From contig NC_064005.1 in the NCBI RefSeq assembly GCF_932276165.1, positions 8,184,001 through 8,248,000 of the forward strand: 64,000 bases of DNA, read 5' to 3'. The DNA comes from Plutella xylostella (taxonomy: Eukaryota > Arthropoda > Insecta > Lepidoptera > Plutellidae). Below the pieces are notes generated by a model that made no database searches, had not been told where the DNA came from, and saw only the letters and a list, made by a program, of their open reading frames with translations. Below, one piece after another: positions 23,246-34,670 of the stretch (position 1 is the first letter of the stretch; each line of letters opens with the position of its first letter). The translations under genes were made by a program, and so were the position numbers.

Positions 23246-23350
23246 TCGCATTCATCATCATCATCATCATCAGCCTATGTCAACCCACTGCATGGTATAG
23301 GCCTCCTTCATGTTATGCCAAGTCCCACGGTCCTGTGCTACTCTCATCCT
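23246..23350 (-). mobile_element. LINE 3' fragment with (ATC)n tail
   Basis: An (ATC)n run at 23251-23270 is followed by CAGCCTATGTCAACCCACTG and GCCTCCTTCATGTTATGCC, a diverged relative of the RTE-like 3' ends. Non-coding. Confidence 0.55.
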
Positions 23351-23359
23351 ACAATCACA

Positions 23360-24295
23360 TTACTGTAGAGCGATCCGGAAAAAACGCAGCACATTCTATT
23401 CGATAGTCTATTCGAAAATGCTGTCAACCTGTCAACAACAAAATGGCGGTGTATAGATTTGCGAAAGTTTGACAGCTATCATTCCATAGGTCATTGTCAG
23501 AATAATATTATGTACTCTGTGGTCATTTTTTTCGAAACTCATTCGAAAGGTAAAAAGTGTTCGAAAGTGCTGTCAAGTTGACAATAGTCGCACTCGCATT
23601 CGATTCTATTCGTTAGCTCGAATTTTCGTGATACGGGTACTTGGACGTAAAAGTCAAAGTCCAACAATTTTAGCGCTGTGACTGCGATTCACGCGTTAAA
23701 CTATATGACACCGCTCTATTGAACGGCGGTTCAAAACAATAATATAAAGTCATGACAAAATCCAATATTTTTTTATGTAATCGTTCCATTATACATAATA
23801 TTTCATATTTGTACCCTCAGATTAGGAAACATTTACGGAATAGCTACGTAATCTATTAAATATGTAGGTATGTATACGATTAGCCACGACTGTGTATTGT
23901 TCGGTTTATTAATATATAATACACGTCTCGGACGTTATTATTACTGACTAATTCAGTATTCAACGATTGATTAATAAAAAACAATTATTTATATCTGTCT
24001 GTCTATACAGCCTGAGGGTTATAACAATAAAAATAACTCACAGCCGCAAAAAATCATTACAAATATCGTAAAAATTAAATTAATATAGCAGTCATTCCAT
24101 TTGACGGCGCTCGGTCTACAAAGAATAAAGAAGATATCAAAAAAACGATCCCACAAGTTGAGCCGCTGAACAAAATTTTACACATTACTCTTAGTCTTGA
24201 AACTTCTGTAACCCTGAAATTTACGCTTTGTGAGAGATTGCGAACACGCACTGTGCTAAAAACTTGAGGATATATACGTAAAAATGGTTTTATAT
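23360..24295. other. No gene seen
   Basis: It includes TCGAAA-rich sequence (23390-23630) that may be a decayed foldback, then AT-rich DNA. I could not define ends or a target duplication. Confidence 0.3.
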
Positions 24296-24298
24296 TAC

Positions 24299-24512
24299 AC
24301 TCACGGGCAATGAAAAGGTTCCACTGAGAGCAAGCACCAAATTACTTCTAAGCGGATAAGGCTAGCTTAATGATGTCTTCTGCAACATTGAAGTACATTT
24401 AACAGAGCCTCAGGATACTACCAACTAAAAACGGCATAATATTATTCAAATTTCGAATTAAATCTTTGAAAAAATTGGGGTCGTTTGTTATCAGAATTTT
24501 GTAAGTGGAACG
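24299..24512 (+). mobile_element. CACTCAC MITE, right end decayed
   Basis: It starts ACTCACGGGCAATGAAAAGG and follows the family's internal order to GTAAGTGGAACGTTG. The terminal GTGAGTG is lost. Confidence 0.7.
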
Positions 24513-24699
24513 TTGTATAAAATAGCACGATTCTGAAGCAACCAAATTTTAAATCCAATATTTAAATTTATTTCCTGAAAATTGTTACCTTATATGAGCT
24601 TTTCGAGTGCTTAATTTTACTGGACACTGATTGATATTTAGCTGACGGCCTCAATATAACTTCTACACTTCCATATATCAGCGTATCTCAAACAATTCA

Positions 24700-24985
24700 A
24701 TATGATTTCGGCGTAATTCGAACCAGAGCGCATACCCATGTTTGCGCCGAGCGGCCAAATACAAAATGTACAGCGGGGGCCGCGCGCATATCGTTACTCT
24801 TTCAGCTTTGACCCTTCCTAATTCGTGCGTCGTAAGAGCTAAATTTCAACTGCAAGTGTTTAAGTTAGACTGGCGTTTAGTGTACCAACCGACGGAGCTG
24901 CACTTTGAATTGAATTTCGAAAGCAGATGTTCCATGTTTGAATCTAGTAACGGTTGCCCCGAATTAATTCAGTGACCATATTTGG
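24700..24985 (+). other. Unique GC-richer block with a 77-residue open frame
   Basis: A plus frame (24742-24975) ends in a stop, but there is no similarity I recognise and no clear splice acceptor and donor pair in a phase that fits the Ig gene. I treat it as non-coding unless conservation shows otherwise. Confidence 0.25.
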
Positions 24986-25062
24986 AGATATCATATCACA
25001 CGAAGTATTTCAGAATTGAATTCTGTAAATTATATTACCTACTATCATTTAGATTTAATAAT

Positions 25063-25262
25063 ATGTGGGGACATCTCACACACGGCCATCCGACCCCAAG
25101 CTAGGCAGAGCCTTTAATATGGGTATCAGACAGCCACACCTACACAGAATCGTAGATAGATACATAATAACACCCAAGTCCTGAGTTCAAATGTCGGGGA
25201 TCGAACCCGGGACCTTTGTCACAGCAGTCAGAGTCACCAACCACTAGACCATTCGGTCATGG
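25063..25262 (-). mobile_element. tRNA-derived SINE, GTGGGGACATCTC body
   Basis: The minus strand has a tRNA-like head (CATGACCGAATGGTCTAGTG, B box GGTTCGATCCC). The body ends with the complement of ATGTGGGGACATCTCACACA. It is related to 51178-51425, which has the same body and the GACGACCGAATGG head. Confidence 0.75.
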
Positions 25263-25829
25263 AATATTTTATACATAGGACTATATCTAAAATCGTCTAA
25301 AAATAAAAAACGTGGTTCAACTTATGAATAACCTTTACAATCAAAGTCAAGATAATTAATGTGGAAGATCCACCAAAGATAGAACATACTGTATTTTGTA
25401 TTTATAACAAAGCACTGCACTATATAAATGCAAGTTGTACCTAGATAGTGTTGCCCTCATACCCTAATTCCGTTATGTTGCCGTCCTGTCGGGCCCCATT
25501 CGACCACAATCCAGTGTTGCCAGATTTATACTCTGTGGTTGCTGGTTGCTTATGTATGAACCAGGATATACGTTGTGACCGCAACACAGCCTAAAATAAA
25601 TCGAATTTGCTTGGCGTAATCTAGACAGGCAGGTTTAAAAACACAAAATACAATGGTCTTTGCGGTGAATTCATATAGTGGTGAAATAATATACTCACGA
25701 GCAATGAAAAAGTTCCAGTGAGAAAAGCACCAAACGGAAAAGGCAGAGAATATTGCAGACAACCTTTTTACAGCGCATCAGAATAATTATTACCAACTAA
25801 ATACATAAATATGTTTCCTTTCCAATTTA

Positions 25830-27243
25830 GGCCCGATTTTTCAATGGCAGGATAATAGGTCAAATAACTATCAAACGAATAAATTTATTTGGCTGTTTAT
25901 TGGCTTGATAGTTGCTAAACCATTTTTCAATTGTGATTTATTCCATAGATAACTATCTTACCGATTTTTCTACTTGAACTCTGGAAAGGTGAAACAAATA
26001 TATGCAGACACTAGTGCTAAAGCAGGACAGACTACTATTTTGATTGTCAGAGTCAACTGTCACTGTCAAGCCACAAGCCTCACTGACTGTTTGGTTTGGT
26101 TGTTTCAATTTTGGTATTTATATTTGTTATTTTTGGATCGCAATGGAATCACAAAAAAGAGAGCGTTCGGCGAATTTGCTGCAAATAATAATGCTGAAGT
26201 TACTGTGTTAGTGAGTTTGGTAGATAAATTCAAACATGTCATAGAAAATAAAAAGACCGATGCTGCAACACATACTCGTAAAGATAAGGAGACTGCATGG
26301 AAGAAAATTGAGTTTTCTTTTAACTCCAGTGGTATAACTGCAAGTGTCCGCTCATGGAAAATCCTAAAGTACGAGGGCATCAAAAAAACAATGAAGAAGA
26401 AGTCTTCCCTGCAAAGGCAGGAGATGTACAATACTGGAAGTGCGCCCTCAAATTTACCTTCATTTAACGATGTAGAAGAAAAGGTGTTTATTAGGCATTT
26501 GCCCCAACATTAGCATTCAACGTATCCTTAATTTAAATTTAATGAATAAAAACTGAAAGAAATAACACCTATGTTTTATTATCAAGTACTGGATGGTTTC
26601 TCTCTTTTCTCCTCAGCCTATAGCAGTCCACTACTGGACATAGAAGATCATCCCGCCAAGCAGGAGGGATGTCTTAGATACTTATATATAGCATAGGTTA
26701 CCTACTTATCATAAAATGAAACTATATGTACCTTAATATTTTATTATGAAGGAAGTGCTGCTACATTCCTGTTTTATAAAATTAATGCTTAAAAATAAAT
26801 CAAAAATAATGTTTGTAGTCTGGCGCCTTTCGGCGATGAAATTCTTTTGCATCCCACATGCTGTAATGATCAGGCCGGCGTTTTGACGACTCTGACTTTC
26901 CTTTCAACAGGATTAATATATTCGTTCATTACCTACTGCCTCTTTTTCGATCGCCTAATCATCAATATCATTGAAAATATCCATTGAAAAGACGATTATT
27001 CTCTGCGCTTGTATAGTTTAGAATTGGTATAAACACAAAAAAGAACTTACTTAATAACCTCAAATGTCAAATTATCAATCGAATAAGCGCTATCTGGCGG
27101 CCCAAGCAGCAGATAGATTTATTCTCCAGGTAACTGAGTTATTGGACGAATAAGTTCTATCTGACTGTTGAAAAATTCAATATTTCGCTATCTGTCGAAT
27201 AAACGCTATCTGGTTGTCTATCTGAGCATTGAAAAATCGGCCC
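25830..27243 (+). mobile_element. PIF/Harbinger-like element
   Basis: The ends GGCCCGATTTTTCAATG and CATTGAAAAATCGGCCC are inverted repeats of about 17 bp flanked by a TTA duplication (25827-25829, 27244-27246). Subterminal sequence is rich in GATAACTATC or CGCTATCTGG-like motifs. It carries one decayed Myb/SANT-type gene, as Harbinger elements do beside their nuclease gene. I see no DDE nuclease, so the element is non-autonomous. It also holds a short LINE-like scrap (26620-26650). Confidence 0.8.
26143..26513 (+). pseudogene. Myb/SANT-like DNA-binding protein of the Harbinger-like element
   Basis: From about 26190 the frame encodes a helix-rich segment with LVSLVDKFKHVIENKKTDA and later TAWKKIEFSFNSSG and RSWKILKYEGIKK. 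This is the pattern of the Myb/SANT-like domain (Myb_DNA-bind_5 type) found in Harbinger accessory proteins and related insect proteins. The natural start is probably the ATG at 26143 (MESQKRERSAN), but it lies in a frame shifted by one base from the domain, so a frameshift lies near 26160-26185. The longer open frame from 25974 has an unrelated leader from subterminal sequence. The domain frame stops at 26511-26513, with an AATAAA at 26542. In active elements such proteins help carry the nuclease to the nucleus and bind the ends; this copy is probably dead. Confidence 0.65.
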
Positions 27244-27319
27244 TTAATGTTTTAAAATAATAGCCGCTACTTCATGGCATTGGCATTTTGTGAGTGGAAC
27301 TTTTTCATTGTTCGCGATT

Positions 27320-28410
27320 GCAGTTGATACGTCACTTGGGGAGGCTCCGGAACGCCAGAGGTCTAAAAGTTCCAATTTTTTTCTACAATTCCTCAAATTC
27401 TTTTTGCGGACTTTGTGACGGCTATACCGGTGGGAAATCTAAGCGCCATGGCAAATGCATTTACACTTTTGCAAAACAAAAAACAAGTAATGCTTAAGTA
27501 GTTGTTAGGATTTTTTATTACCTAAGCACTTAACAATATTGTTATAGCCTTACAAAGTTCATTTTGTAAAATTTGCTGTAAAATTTTACACTTACGTTCC
27601 ATTACTTCTCGTCGCCTGAATTATCTATCTGTCTATCATATTAAAATTATTTGGTTATTGACTAAATATTTTGATTGACTTCATATTTTATTTATTTTGT
27701 GTAGAATACTTGAATAAGATTTTATTCCTCCAAAACAGTAAACCGCTATCTATCCAGCCAGGCTAAGATTCGAAAATCGAATCCGACCTCCTACATTCCT
27801 ATACGTCCTTCCCTCAAATTCTTTTACAAACGTCCTTATGACGTCACATCCGTTGGGAAATCTCTGCGCCATTTTGTAGGCAACTTGAAGGTACGAGCAT
27901 AATATATCAATATGACGTGGAGGCTGCTCAGATGAAGTCGGGGATTTTCCTAGATTATGCCAGTATTATTGTATGCTGGCTCATTGTCATAAATAACGTT
28001 CCGGTAAGATGCTTATCTAATGTCAGTTCTGAGGCTCAAATACAAGGGTATTATTGTTTATATTAATTCTCGTGGCATAAATAACATATAGTTTTGGTGA
28101 TAATTAAAGGTCACTGAGGGTCAATTGGTGGTTATTCAGGACATAAGAAGCTATAAATCGCATAACTAGGTGCAATTGTACTAGATATAAGTAAAAAATT
28201 GTATTAGATATAAGCAAAAAGTTGAAAAGATGCTCGAGGAGTTTCTTTAGCAATTTCTTTCCTCCTTAACGACGGGGCCTTTGTGAAAAGGTGGTAGAGT
28301 AATATTATGACTTTTGACAAGTAATTGTTAAATTCTACGTCAAAAAAATAAACGATTTCATTTCAAAAATCTAATCAACCAACGAGTTTACCGCACCTCT
28401 GTCGAATAAA
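27320..28410. other. No gene seen
   Basis: Two diverged direct copies of a short motif are visible: CCTCAAATTCTTTTTGCGGA near 27392 and CCTCAAATTCTTTTACAAAC near 27812, each followed by a GTGGGAAATCT or TTGGGAAATCT stretch and GCGCCAT. This hints at a decayed duplication about 420 bp apart. No coding block is recognised. Confidence 0.4.
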
Positions 28411-28416
28411 AATACA

Positions 28417-28742
28417 ATCGCGAGCAATGAAAAAGTTCCAGTGTATGGATCACTAAGGGCGTCTTGCATAACAAAGTAAATCAAAATTAAATCTATGACC
28501 TCTTGCTCTGACATTATACTGTCAGAGCAAGAGACAAACTATTTAATTTTATTTAACTTTGTTTTGCAAGTCACCCTAAATTACTCATAAGCGGAAGAGG
28601 CCGCTGTTTAAGCTAAATGACGCCGTCTGCAATATTGAATTGTTTATTTATTGAATATTATCAACTAAAGACTTAATATTATGTTCAAATTTGAAATTAA
28701 ATATTTTAAAAAATTGGGCATTTTTGGAGTGGAAGTTTTTCT
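28417..28742 (+). mobile_element. CACTCAC MITE carrying a nested MITE
   Basis: The left end (GCGAGCAATGAAAAAGTTCC) and the later internal sequence (GCTAAATGACGCCGTCTGCA) are family-like. The 120-bp element at 28457-28576 interrupts it. The right end is decayed (GGAGTGGAAGTTTTTC). Confidence 0.65.
28457..28576. mobile_element. 120-bp foldback MITE with TAA target duplication
   Basis: The ends GGGCGTCTTGCATAAC and TTTTGCAAGTCACCC are imperfect inverted repeats. The centre is an almost perfect palindrome (CTTGCTCTGACA...TGTCAGAGCAAG). TAA flanks both ends (28454-28456 and 28577-28579). A decayed relative is at 1930-2040. Confidence 0.8.
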
Positions 28743-29639
28743 TAATTAAAGTATTGGTATTCAATTAATTCTAAGAATTTAATTCTTTTCACTGATCCTT
28801 TCAAATTTAAAGTCAACAGAGGCAGCATCATAAAATTGCTTAATTACCTTAATGAATAATTTTGGTCTATTTAGTATTCAGCCCTTGTTACCTAGCTTTT
28901 GAACAAAACTAATAAGTAATAACAATAATTTAAAATTTAGGTTGAATATTTATTAAAACGACTTCATAATGAATAAGATTTATTCTATACTTAGTAGTCC
29001 AGACTTACGACCTGAGTCACCAAATTTTGGCTCTTAATACTAGGTTGCTTTTTTGCATCACGATCAAAAACGTTCCTATGATCTATCCAGAGAATCCAGA
29101 TTGCTCTATCTACTTACATATGTCTATGACTTTATCAAAACCTATTTCAATATGACAATAAAATTTCTGAATCCGAAATACCGAATCCGAATAAAGATTC
29201 GGAAAACCGACAAAAACTGAAGGGCTCTGACTGAGAATACTCTAGCTTAACAAAAACCGAAGCCTTCATCATCAGAAAGACAATGAGATAAAGTCCTGGG
29301 TCCAACGTCAGCAAAATTTTATAGATGTCTATAGTATGGCAATTGGATTTAGATGTAAACATGCGGAAATTACATATTTGCAATCTGATCATTAGCAATA
29401 GAAATCTATAATTTTTTTAAGACGTTTTGGACTCTAGTGTTTTTTAGATCTGTTCTACAAAACTGAACATAACATAAGATAAGTATGACTAACACTATTC
29501 AGTGGTCTTAAGATTTTATTGTACTAGTGTCAGACACAGCTTACATTTCTTAAATATACCTACTTAAATAATTATAATCGGCACATGCTAGCCAAATTAC
29601 TTTATAATAATATCTAAAGTCTGTTTTTTTTTAATCTAG

Positions 29640-29740
29640 TCAATAGAACGATACGTCACTTAATCGCGGGACAATCGACTGTTGATGAAACGTTCAGTAT
29701 CAATCAATTCAGTATCTGAGATTGAAAAAGGTTGTGCACT
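29640..29740. repeat. Half copy of the 35941 foldback
   Basis: CAATAGAACGATACGTCACT, GGGACAATCGACTGTTGATG and ATCTGAGATTGAAAAAG match the right half of the complete element at 35941-36096. The left half is absent or unrecognisable. Confidence 0.6.
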
Positions 29741-29840
29741 GTATAACATGCTGTGTACACATTGTTTTGGTGTAACGACTAGTCCTAGAATCTATCTAAA
29801 TTACTTTATGTTATATTTTGAATGTCTTGAATTACAGACA

Positions 29841-30002
29841 TCCTTACTAATATTATAAATGCGAAAGTAACTGTGTCTGTCTGTTTGTCTATCTGTTACT
29901 TACGCCAAAACTACTAAACGGATTTGGTAAACATATGGTCTAGACCCTGAGAAATAACATGGGCATAGGCATATTTAAGGCGAAGCTCGCGGGAACAGCT
30001 AG
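29841..30002 (+). mobile_element. Lep1-type non-autonomous Helitron, short copy
   Basis: It begins TCCTTACTAATATTATAAAT, has GTCTGTCTGTTTGTCTATCTG, a body ACGGATTTGGTAAAC, and ends GCTCGCGGGAACAGCTAG. A 5' TC and a 3' CTAG match Helitron ends (TC...CTRR). Internal deletion relative to 48047-48285. Confidence 0.75.
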
Positions 30003-30515
30003 TTCAAAATAAAAAACAGACTTTCAGAAACTTCGATTTTCATAGAATCTCCCCCATGGTACGCCCCGCTGCAGTGATTAGTCCCGAAGTTCCGCCGACG
30101 CGGCCTGGAATAACGAGACAAGGGTCAAACGCGAAGGATTATTTCTGTGGATTCAGGGAGAATCCACAGAACGGATTAGAGCTGACGTCATGAAATATTA
30201 TGAAGATTTCCATCTGGAGTGGACTGCCACTTCACGTTTTTTCACATAATAATGAGAAATATGTGTAATTTAACCCCCAGGGTCGGAACAACGGATGTTC
30301 TATGTTTTCAACGCTTATATTTTGGCACAACGCAAAAAAAACATGCACAATTATTGAGGTAGCTAATTATCCTGAATAATTTGCTGGCAAAATAGTACCT
30401 AAAAGGATCTAATATTATGTCGAACTGTGGTTGTTTACAGACAGATGTTGATGATTTTATAACAGAAAATACATATTCCGCCAAACAGGCATTTATAAGT
30501 TTTAAATATACATTA

Positions 30516-31294
30516 TGTGTAAAGAGTATCGGGGCTTTATCAATAAAACACAAAATGTTTGTTATTCATCCAAATTAATATTATTACCTTCAAAGTATGC
30601 TCTTTTAGAATCGAGACACATATGCCAAAAAATTATCCAATCATCTCAATTTTTTTAATACCCTGTTTCCAGAGTTGTGTTTAGTACTCGCGGCGATTTT
30701 TCCTTTTTGTCTTCCATGGATTGTTAGTCAAAGTCATGTTTTTTTTTCCTTGACTATCGTGGTGTTGTGCACTCGGAATTCTTCAGCCAGAAAGTCAAAC
30801 GGTATATATAATAATTTTTGTGGGTTATGTGGCATTTAATACTGCAAATTCGACAAAGAAGGCCAGATTTGTGGAAAAAAATCTAGAAACATTTTCGCCG
30901 CGACGCACAAGGATCATCATTGTGAATGAATTTGGGCAAAAACTCAACAAATACCATTGAGCATCCGCCATATTAACCAGGTATCACGGCTCTAGCTTTT
31001 TTTTTTCAGAAACTCAAATTACCACTTCGAGGCACTGTTTTCAATCGATAGAAGACAAAATCGGAAAATGGAAGGAAAATTCGCCGTGAAAACACAACTC
31101 TGGAAACAGCGTATAAAAAAATTGTGATGATTGGATAATTTGTTGGCATTTGTGTATCGATTCTAAAAGAGCATACTTTGAAGGTAATAAATTAAATTTG
31201 CATGAATAACAAACATTTTGTGTTTTATTGATCATAGACTGTATATACTAAGTCTATGTTATTGATAAAGTCCCGATCCGATACTTTTTACACA
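30516..31294. repeat. Long-arm inverted repeat
   Basis: The left arm (30516-30730) contains TCAATAAAACACAAAATG, CTTCAAAGTATGCTCTTTTA and CCAGAGTTGTGTTTAGTACT. The right arm (31040-31294) contains their complements in reverse order. Small insertions separate the arms' blocks, and the centre (30735-31030) is unpaired. The open frames 30308-30553 and 31041-31235 overlap the arms and show no known domain. Probably a foldback transposon or an inverted pair of copies. Confidence 0.75.
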
Positions 31295-31687
31295 GAGTAG
31301 TAAAACAGAAGTTTTCTTTAGCTTGCATATCATAATATGTGGGTAAGCGTACCTAGTCTCTTCAATTTGCACAACCCTAATAAGATATTAAATGATTTCT
31401 CTATTTGAGAGAGACTATGTTTAACATTGCACTGCCATAGGCTGATAATGCGGCAAAATTGTAAAGAAAAACGCAAAGCCCATAACAATAACGAACTTAA
31501 CCTTTGTTCTTTCTTACTCAGAATACGGTTTCGTTGAAATGAAAATACTGGATTCACAAAACAAATTTAAATCCGGTGGACTTTGTCCGGGGACGCTTGC
31601 CATGTCCGTGTCGCCGGCACTGCGGGCAGTGGGGCTCACGTGTCGGATAAAGCAGTGTGCTAACTAAGTGCTGTAATAATACTCGTA

Positions 31688-31900
31688 CAGTGCCACAAAC
31701 TTATCTGTTCCGGTGAGAGCGAACTAAATTGATCCATATCTGATTATTTACTAATGAATTATATATTGATATAGATTAGATGGGTTTATTGAAACTACAA
31801 GAGCGAATTACCACTACTGGCAAACTTAAAATCTAATAGAATGAAGAAATATTACACATTTACGTGAGCTGTCACCGGAACAGATAAGTTTGTGGCACTG
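31688..31900 (-). mobile_element. CAGTGCC MITE, copy 3, TA-flanked
   Basis: Perfect ends CAGTGCCACAAACTTATCTG and its complement, with TA at 31686-31687 and 31901-31902. Internal sequence is reversed relative to copies 1 and 2. This is the best-preserved copy. Confidence 0.85.
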
Positions 31901-32014
31901 TAAGTACTTTTTTTTGTTTACTTTTCTTTTAGTCTATAGTCACTTCTTGTTCCTAGTGTACGTCCAGCACACAGTGCGCCAGCAACTGACACTAATCACT
32001 CAGGACAATTCTTT

Positions 32015-32135
32015 CACATCATCATCATCGTCACGACCCATCTTTTCCCCACTGCTGGGGCACGGGTCTCCTTCCAATGAAGGAGGGTTTAGGCCTAGTC
32101 TACCACGCTAGCCTAGTGCAGGTTGGTGGACCCCA
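32015..32135 (-). mobile_element. LINE 3' fragment (CACTGCTGGGGCAC type)
   Basis: ACATCATCATCATCGTCACG is followed by CCACTGCTGGGGCACGGGTC, AGGCCTAGTCTACCACGC and GTGCAGGTTGGTGGACC. The same LINE end as 21855-21957. The 73-residue plus frame that crosses it is not a gene. Confidence 0.65.
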
Positions 32136-32765
32136 ACACAAGCAAGCTTGTGCTGAGAAGCAAGTTTGTGCTGAATTTTTTTCACACTAGAGCTAAACTA
32201 GGGATTTACACCGATAAGCAAAGAAGAAAAGTGCTAGTTGAAGTGGGCCGGCCATATATGCCGAAAAACCGATAACCGGGCGGTAAACGAATTCACGAGT
32301 GTATACAGGCAAGCGGAGCCTTCCCGGTAGTTTCAATACTGTTTCAGTCCACACTATGACGTCACAGTGGACACAAGAATTCAGACGTCGGGCTTTCGAG
32401 ACTGGCCACAAGAGAGACTTCTATTTCAGGCAATCCTCGAAAATGGGACTCTATTTCTGTGAATACAATATGTTGTTACCCTTTTAATGTCTACAGTCTA
32501 CACTGAAATTTAACTGGAACGTAAACCGTAACGTAAATTAATTTTGCAACTATTAATTTTTTTTTTCTGGATACTAGGATGTCCACTTATCTCTGCTACA
32601 ATACTAATACAAGGAAAAAACCTAACTATATCAAAAAATATAAATTTTATCTACGAGTACTTGTTACTAAACCCATATTTATTTGACATATTTGGGTCTT
32701 TAAAGGACCTATAAAGAGAGAAGCGGATTAACTTTGCTCGTGAGAAATGAACGAAAAGTGTAATA

Positions 32766-32919
32766 CTTAGTGCCAATTACTCCATTGTCGGTTATCTAAC
32801 TGACAGGGATTGATTTATAAAATAAACGTCATCTCCATATAAAATTCATGACAGATATGTCAAAAGTTAACCTCTAACTAGTTATGATCTAACCGAGAAT
32901 GGAGAAATTGGCACTTAAT
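32766..32919. mobile_element. Foldback MITE, TTAGTGCCAA family
   Basis: The ends CTTAGTGCCAATTACTCC and GGAGAAATTGGCACTTAA are inverted, with inner CGGTTATCTAACTGAC and GTTATGATCTAACCG. Related ends form the outer arms of the 1.7-kb element at 54914-56634, and another diverged copy lies near 59395-59530. Confidence 0.7.
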
Positions 32920-33090
32920 AATTTAGCCATTCAGGCACTGACACTAACTACTGTGTAAGTCACTGAATATCCAGTATAAATAAATAAAAACATAAAAAGT
33001 ATTTGACCTATTTTGAAAAAAAAACCTGTCACAGAAATGTTCTCAGCTGAAAAGTAGCGTACCTTATTTGCTAGTGATATCGTTTAGAAC

Positions 33091-33271
33091 CAATGATTTC
33101 AAAAGGAAGGATACGCCCGTCAGAACGTTTTGTCAAAAGAAAATGGCACCCGCGCGCTGGCCCTAATTCATACAAATTATGACAGATTTGTGAGATTTTA
33201 GGGCCAACGCGAGGGTGTCATTTTCTAGTGCGGTTGGGCCTGTCCTTACGCTAGTAATATATAAGTCAATG
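33091..33271 (+). mobile_element. Non-autonomous hAT-like element, short copy
   Basis: It begins CAATGATTTCAAAAGGAAGG and ends TAATATATAAGTCAATG, flanked by the exact 8-bp repeat TTTAGAAC (33083-33090, 33272-33279). The 8-bp duplication is typical of hAT transposons. The inside has a palindrome of GGGCCAACGCG-type sequence. Larger relatives are at 43137-44845 and 55655-56387. Confidence 0.8.
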
Positions 33272-33279
33272 TTTAGAAC

Positions 33280-34665
33280 TGAGTAGGCTTTATATTGCTT
33301 GCTATCACATTAGGATTCAACCAGTGTAAAACTACCCACAAATTGCCAACAAACAAGATTCACGTAGACAGATCAAATAGGTCAGGCAAATATAGACCTA
33401 TTTGGACACGCACAAACATACAGGCTATCGTCAATATTCTATGCCATGTTTCCTGGAATTTGCTTTCATTATAAACACTGAACTGGCTGTGTGTTTGTAT
33501 TATTTTATCTAAATTAGTAAATAGATACGTGTTAAAAATATTTCAAAATATATTATCATTTATTTTCATATTCGTTAAAAGATGAAAATTCAGATTTCAA
33601 AGAATATTTCGTACTTTTTTTTCTGGGTGCAATTAAAGTTTAACTTTAAATTAATATTTAACTCCAAAAATATATATATTTTATACTATATACCTAGGCA
33701 ATTAAGACCAACAAACACAGTTCCACATAAATCATAGTTTAGACAGCAGCTTTCCTAATATAAAGCATCCGTATTGTTTTTCTGGGCCACAGTCGATCGA
33801 TAGCCAATCACCGCCCCTAATTTGGTTTAGTTAAGTTAGGGAGGTGTGTTAATCCGTCAATCTCAGATTGCTTCACGGGCTACTGAACCATTGCCGTTGG
33901 TTGGCCTCAAGCATGTATTATACATAATTAGCGAATCACTTACACTTTAATTGACTATTGGAAGCTGGCCAACGGACCCACGGTCGATTCCCCAAGGTAG
34001 CTACGCTATTTGCATGTATGTATTGACTATTGATTTGACTGTTTGACAGAAGGAAGATAGACCAACCCGCTTTGACATGACTACGCTATGATATGAGAAT
34101 GAACGGCTAGCAGTCGTTAGCAAGTTTCAACGACTATACTGGTTTATTTCTATGAACGTTTCGTCAAACCAAATAGAATTTAAAAATACATAGAAACTTT
34201 GTCTCTGTCGGCTAAATCCTCATGTCTTCCGGTACCAATTAGGACCAACACAGATTTTTTACCAATTTGTTTAAAATAATAATATGTTGTTGGTAACGGC
34301 CAAAAAATATAACAGAAAAGGAACAACTATAGCAGCCTCAAAACTACAGACACAAAAGGAAAAACCGTACGTAACCTTGTTGCAACGTAAAGCCGTCCGA
34401 CAACCGGACCGGCGGACAGCTGACTTGCAAAGCAGAATTCATTCACCATGCTCCAGGTCTACAGGACATTCCTGTTGCATCCCACATAGCTGTTACAGCA
34501 TAGTAAACAAACTGGTCGTTTTAAAAGAATAAATAAGTTACTTACTTAGCGTATATTACATAATGTATTTTTAAAAATGTTTACAAGAGATAAGATTCAC
34601 AATGAAGTTATAGAGGGGTTGAAAGTTGCCCGAACTACCTCGAGAAAAGGATAGTACAGTACTTA
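33280..34665. other. No gene seen
   Basis: AT-rich. A plus frame at 34284-34532 has no recognised domain, and no repeat shared with the window was noticed. Confidence 0.4.
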
Positions 34666-34670
34666 ATGTA

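Larger units (their letters stand above)
25689..27315 (+). mobile_element. CACTCAC MITE split by the Harbinger-like element
   Basis: The left part (ACTCACGAGCAATGAAAAAG, 25693-25712, to CAATTTA at 25829) and the right part (27247-27315, ending TGGAACTTTTTCATTG) align to consecutive pieces of the 12725-12957 reference. The 1.4-kb element between them duplicated TTA on insertion. Confidence 0.75.

Noticed and set aside
23251..23270. CRISPR-like or regulatory short repeat
   Set aside because: It is the (ATC)n tail of a LINE 3' fragment; no spacers.
31890..32111. Frame with hydrophobic start that could be a signal-peptide exon of the Ig gene
   Set aside because: It begins in the terminal repeat of a MITE and runs into a LINE 3' end; no fitting phase-1 donor is seen.
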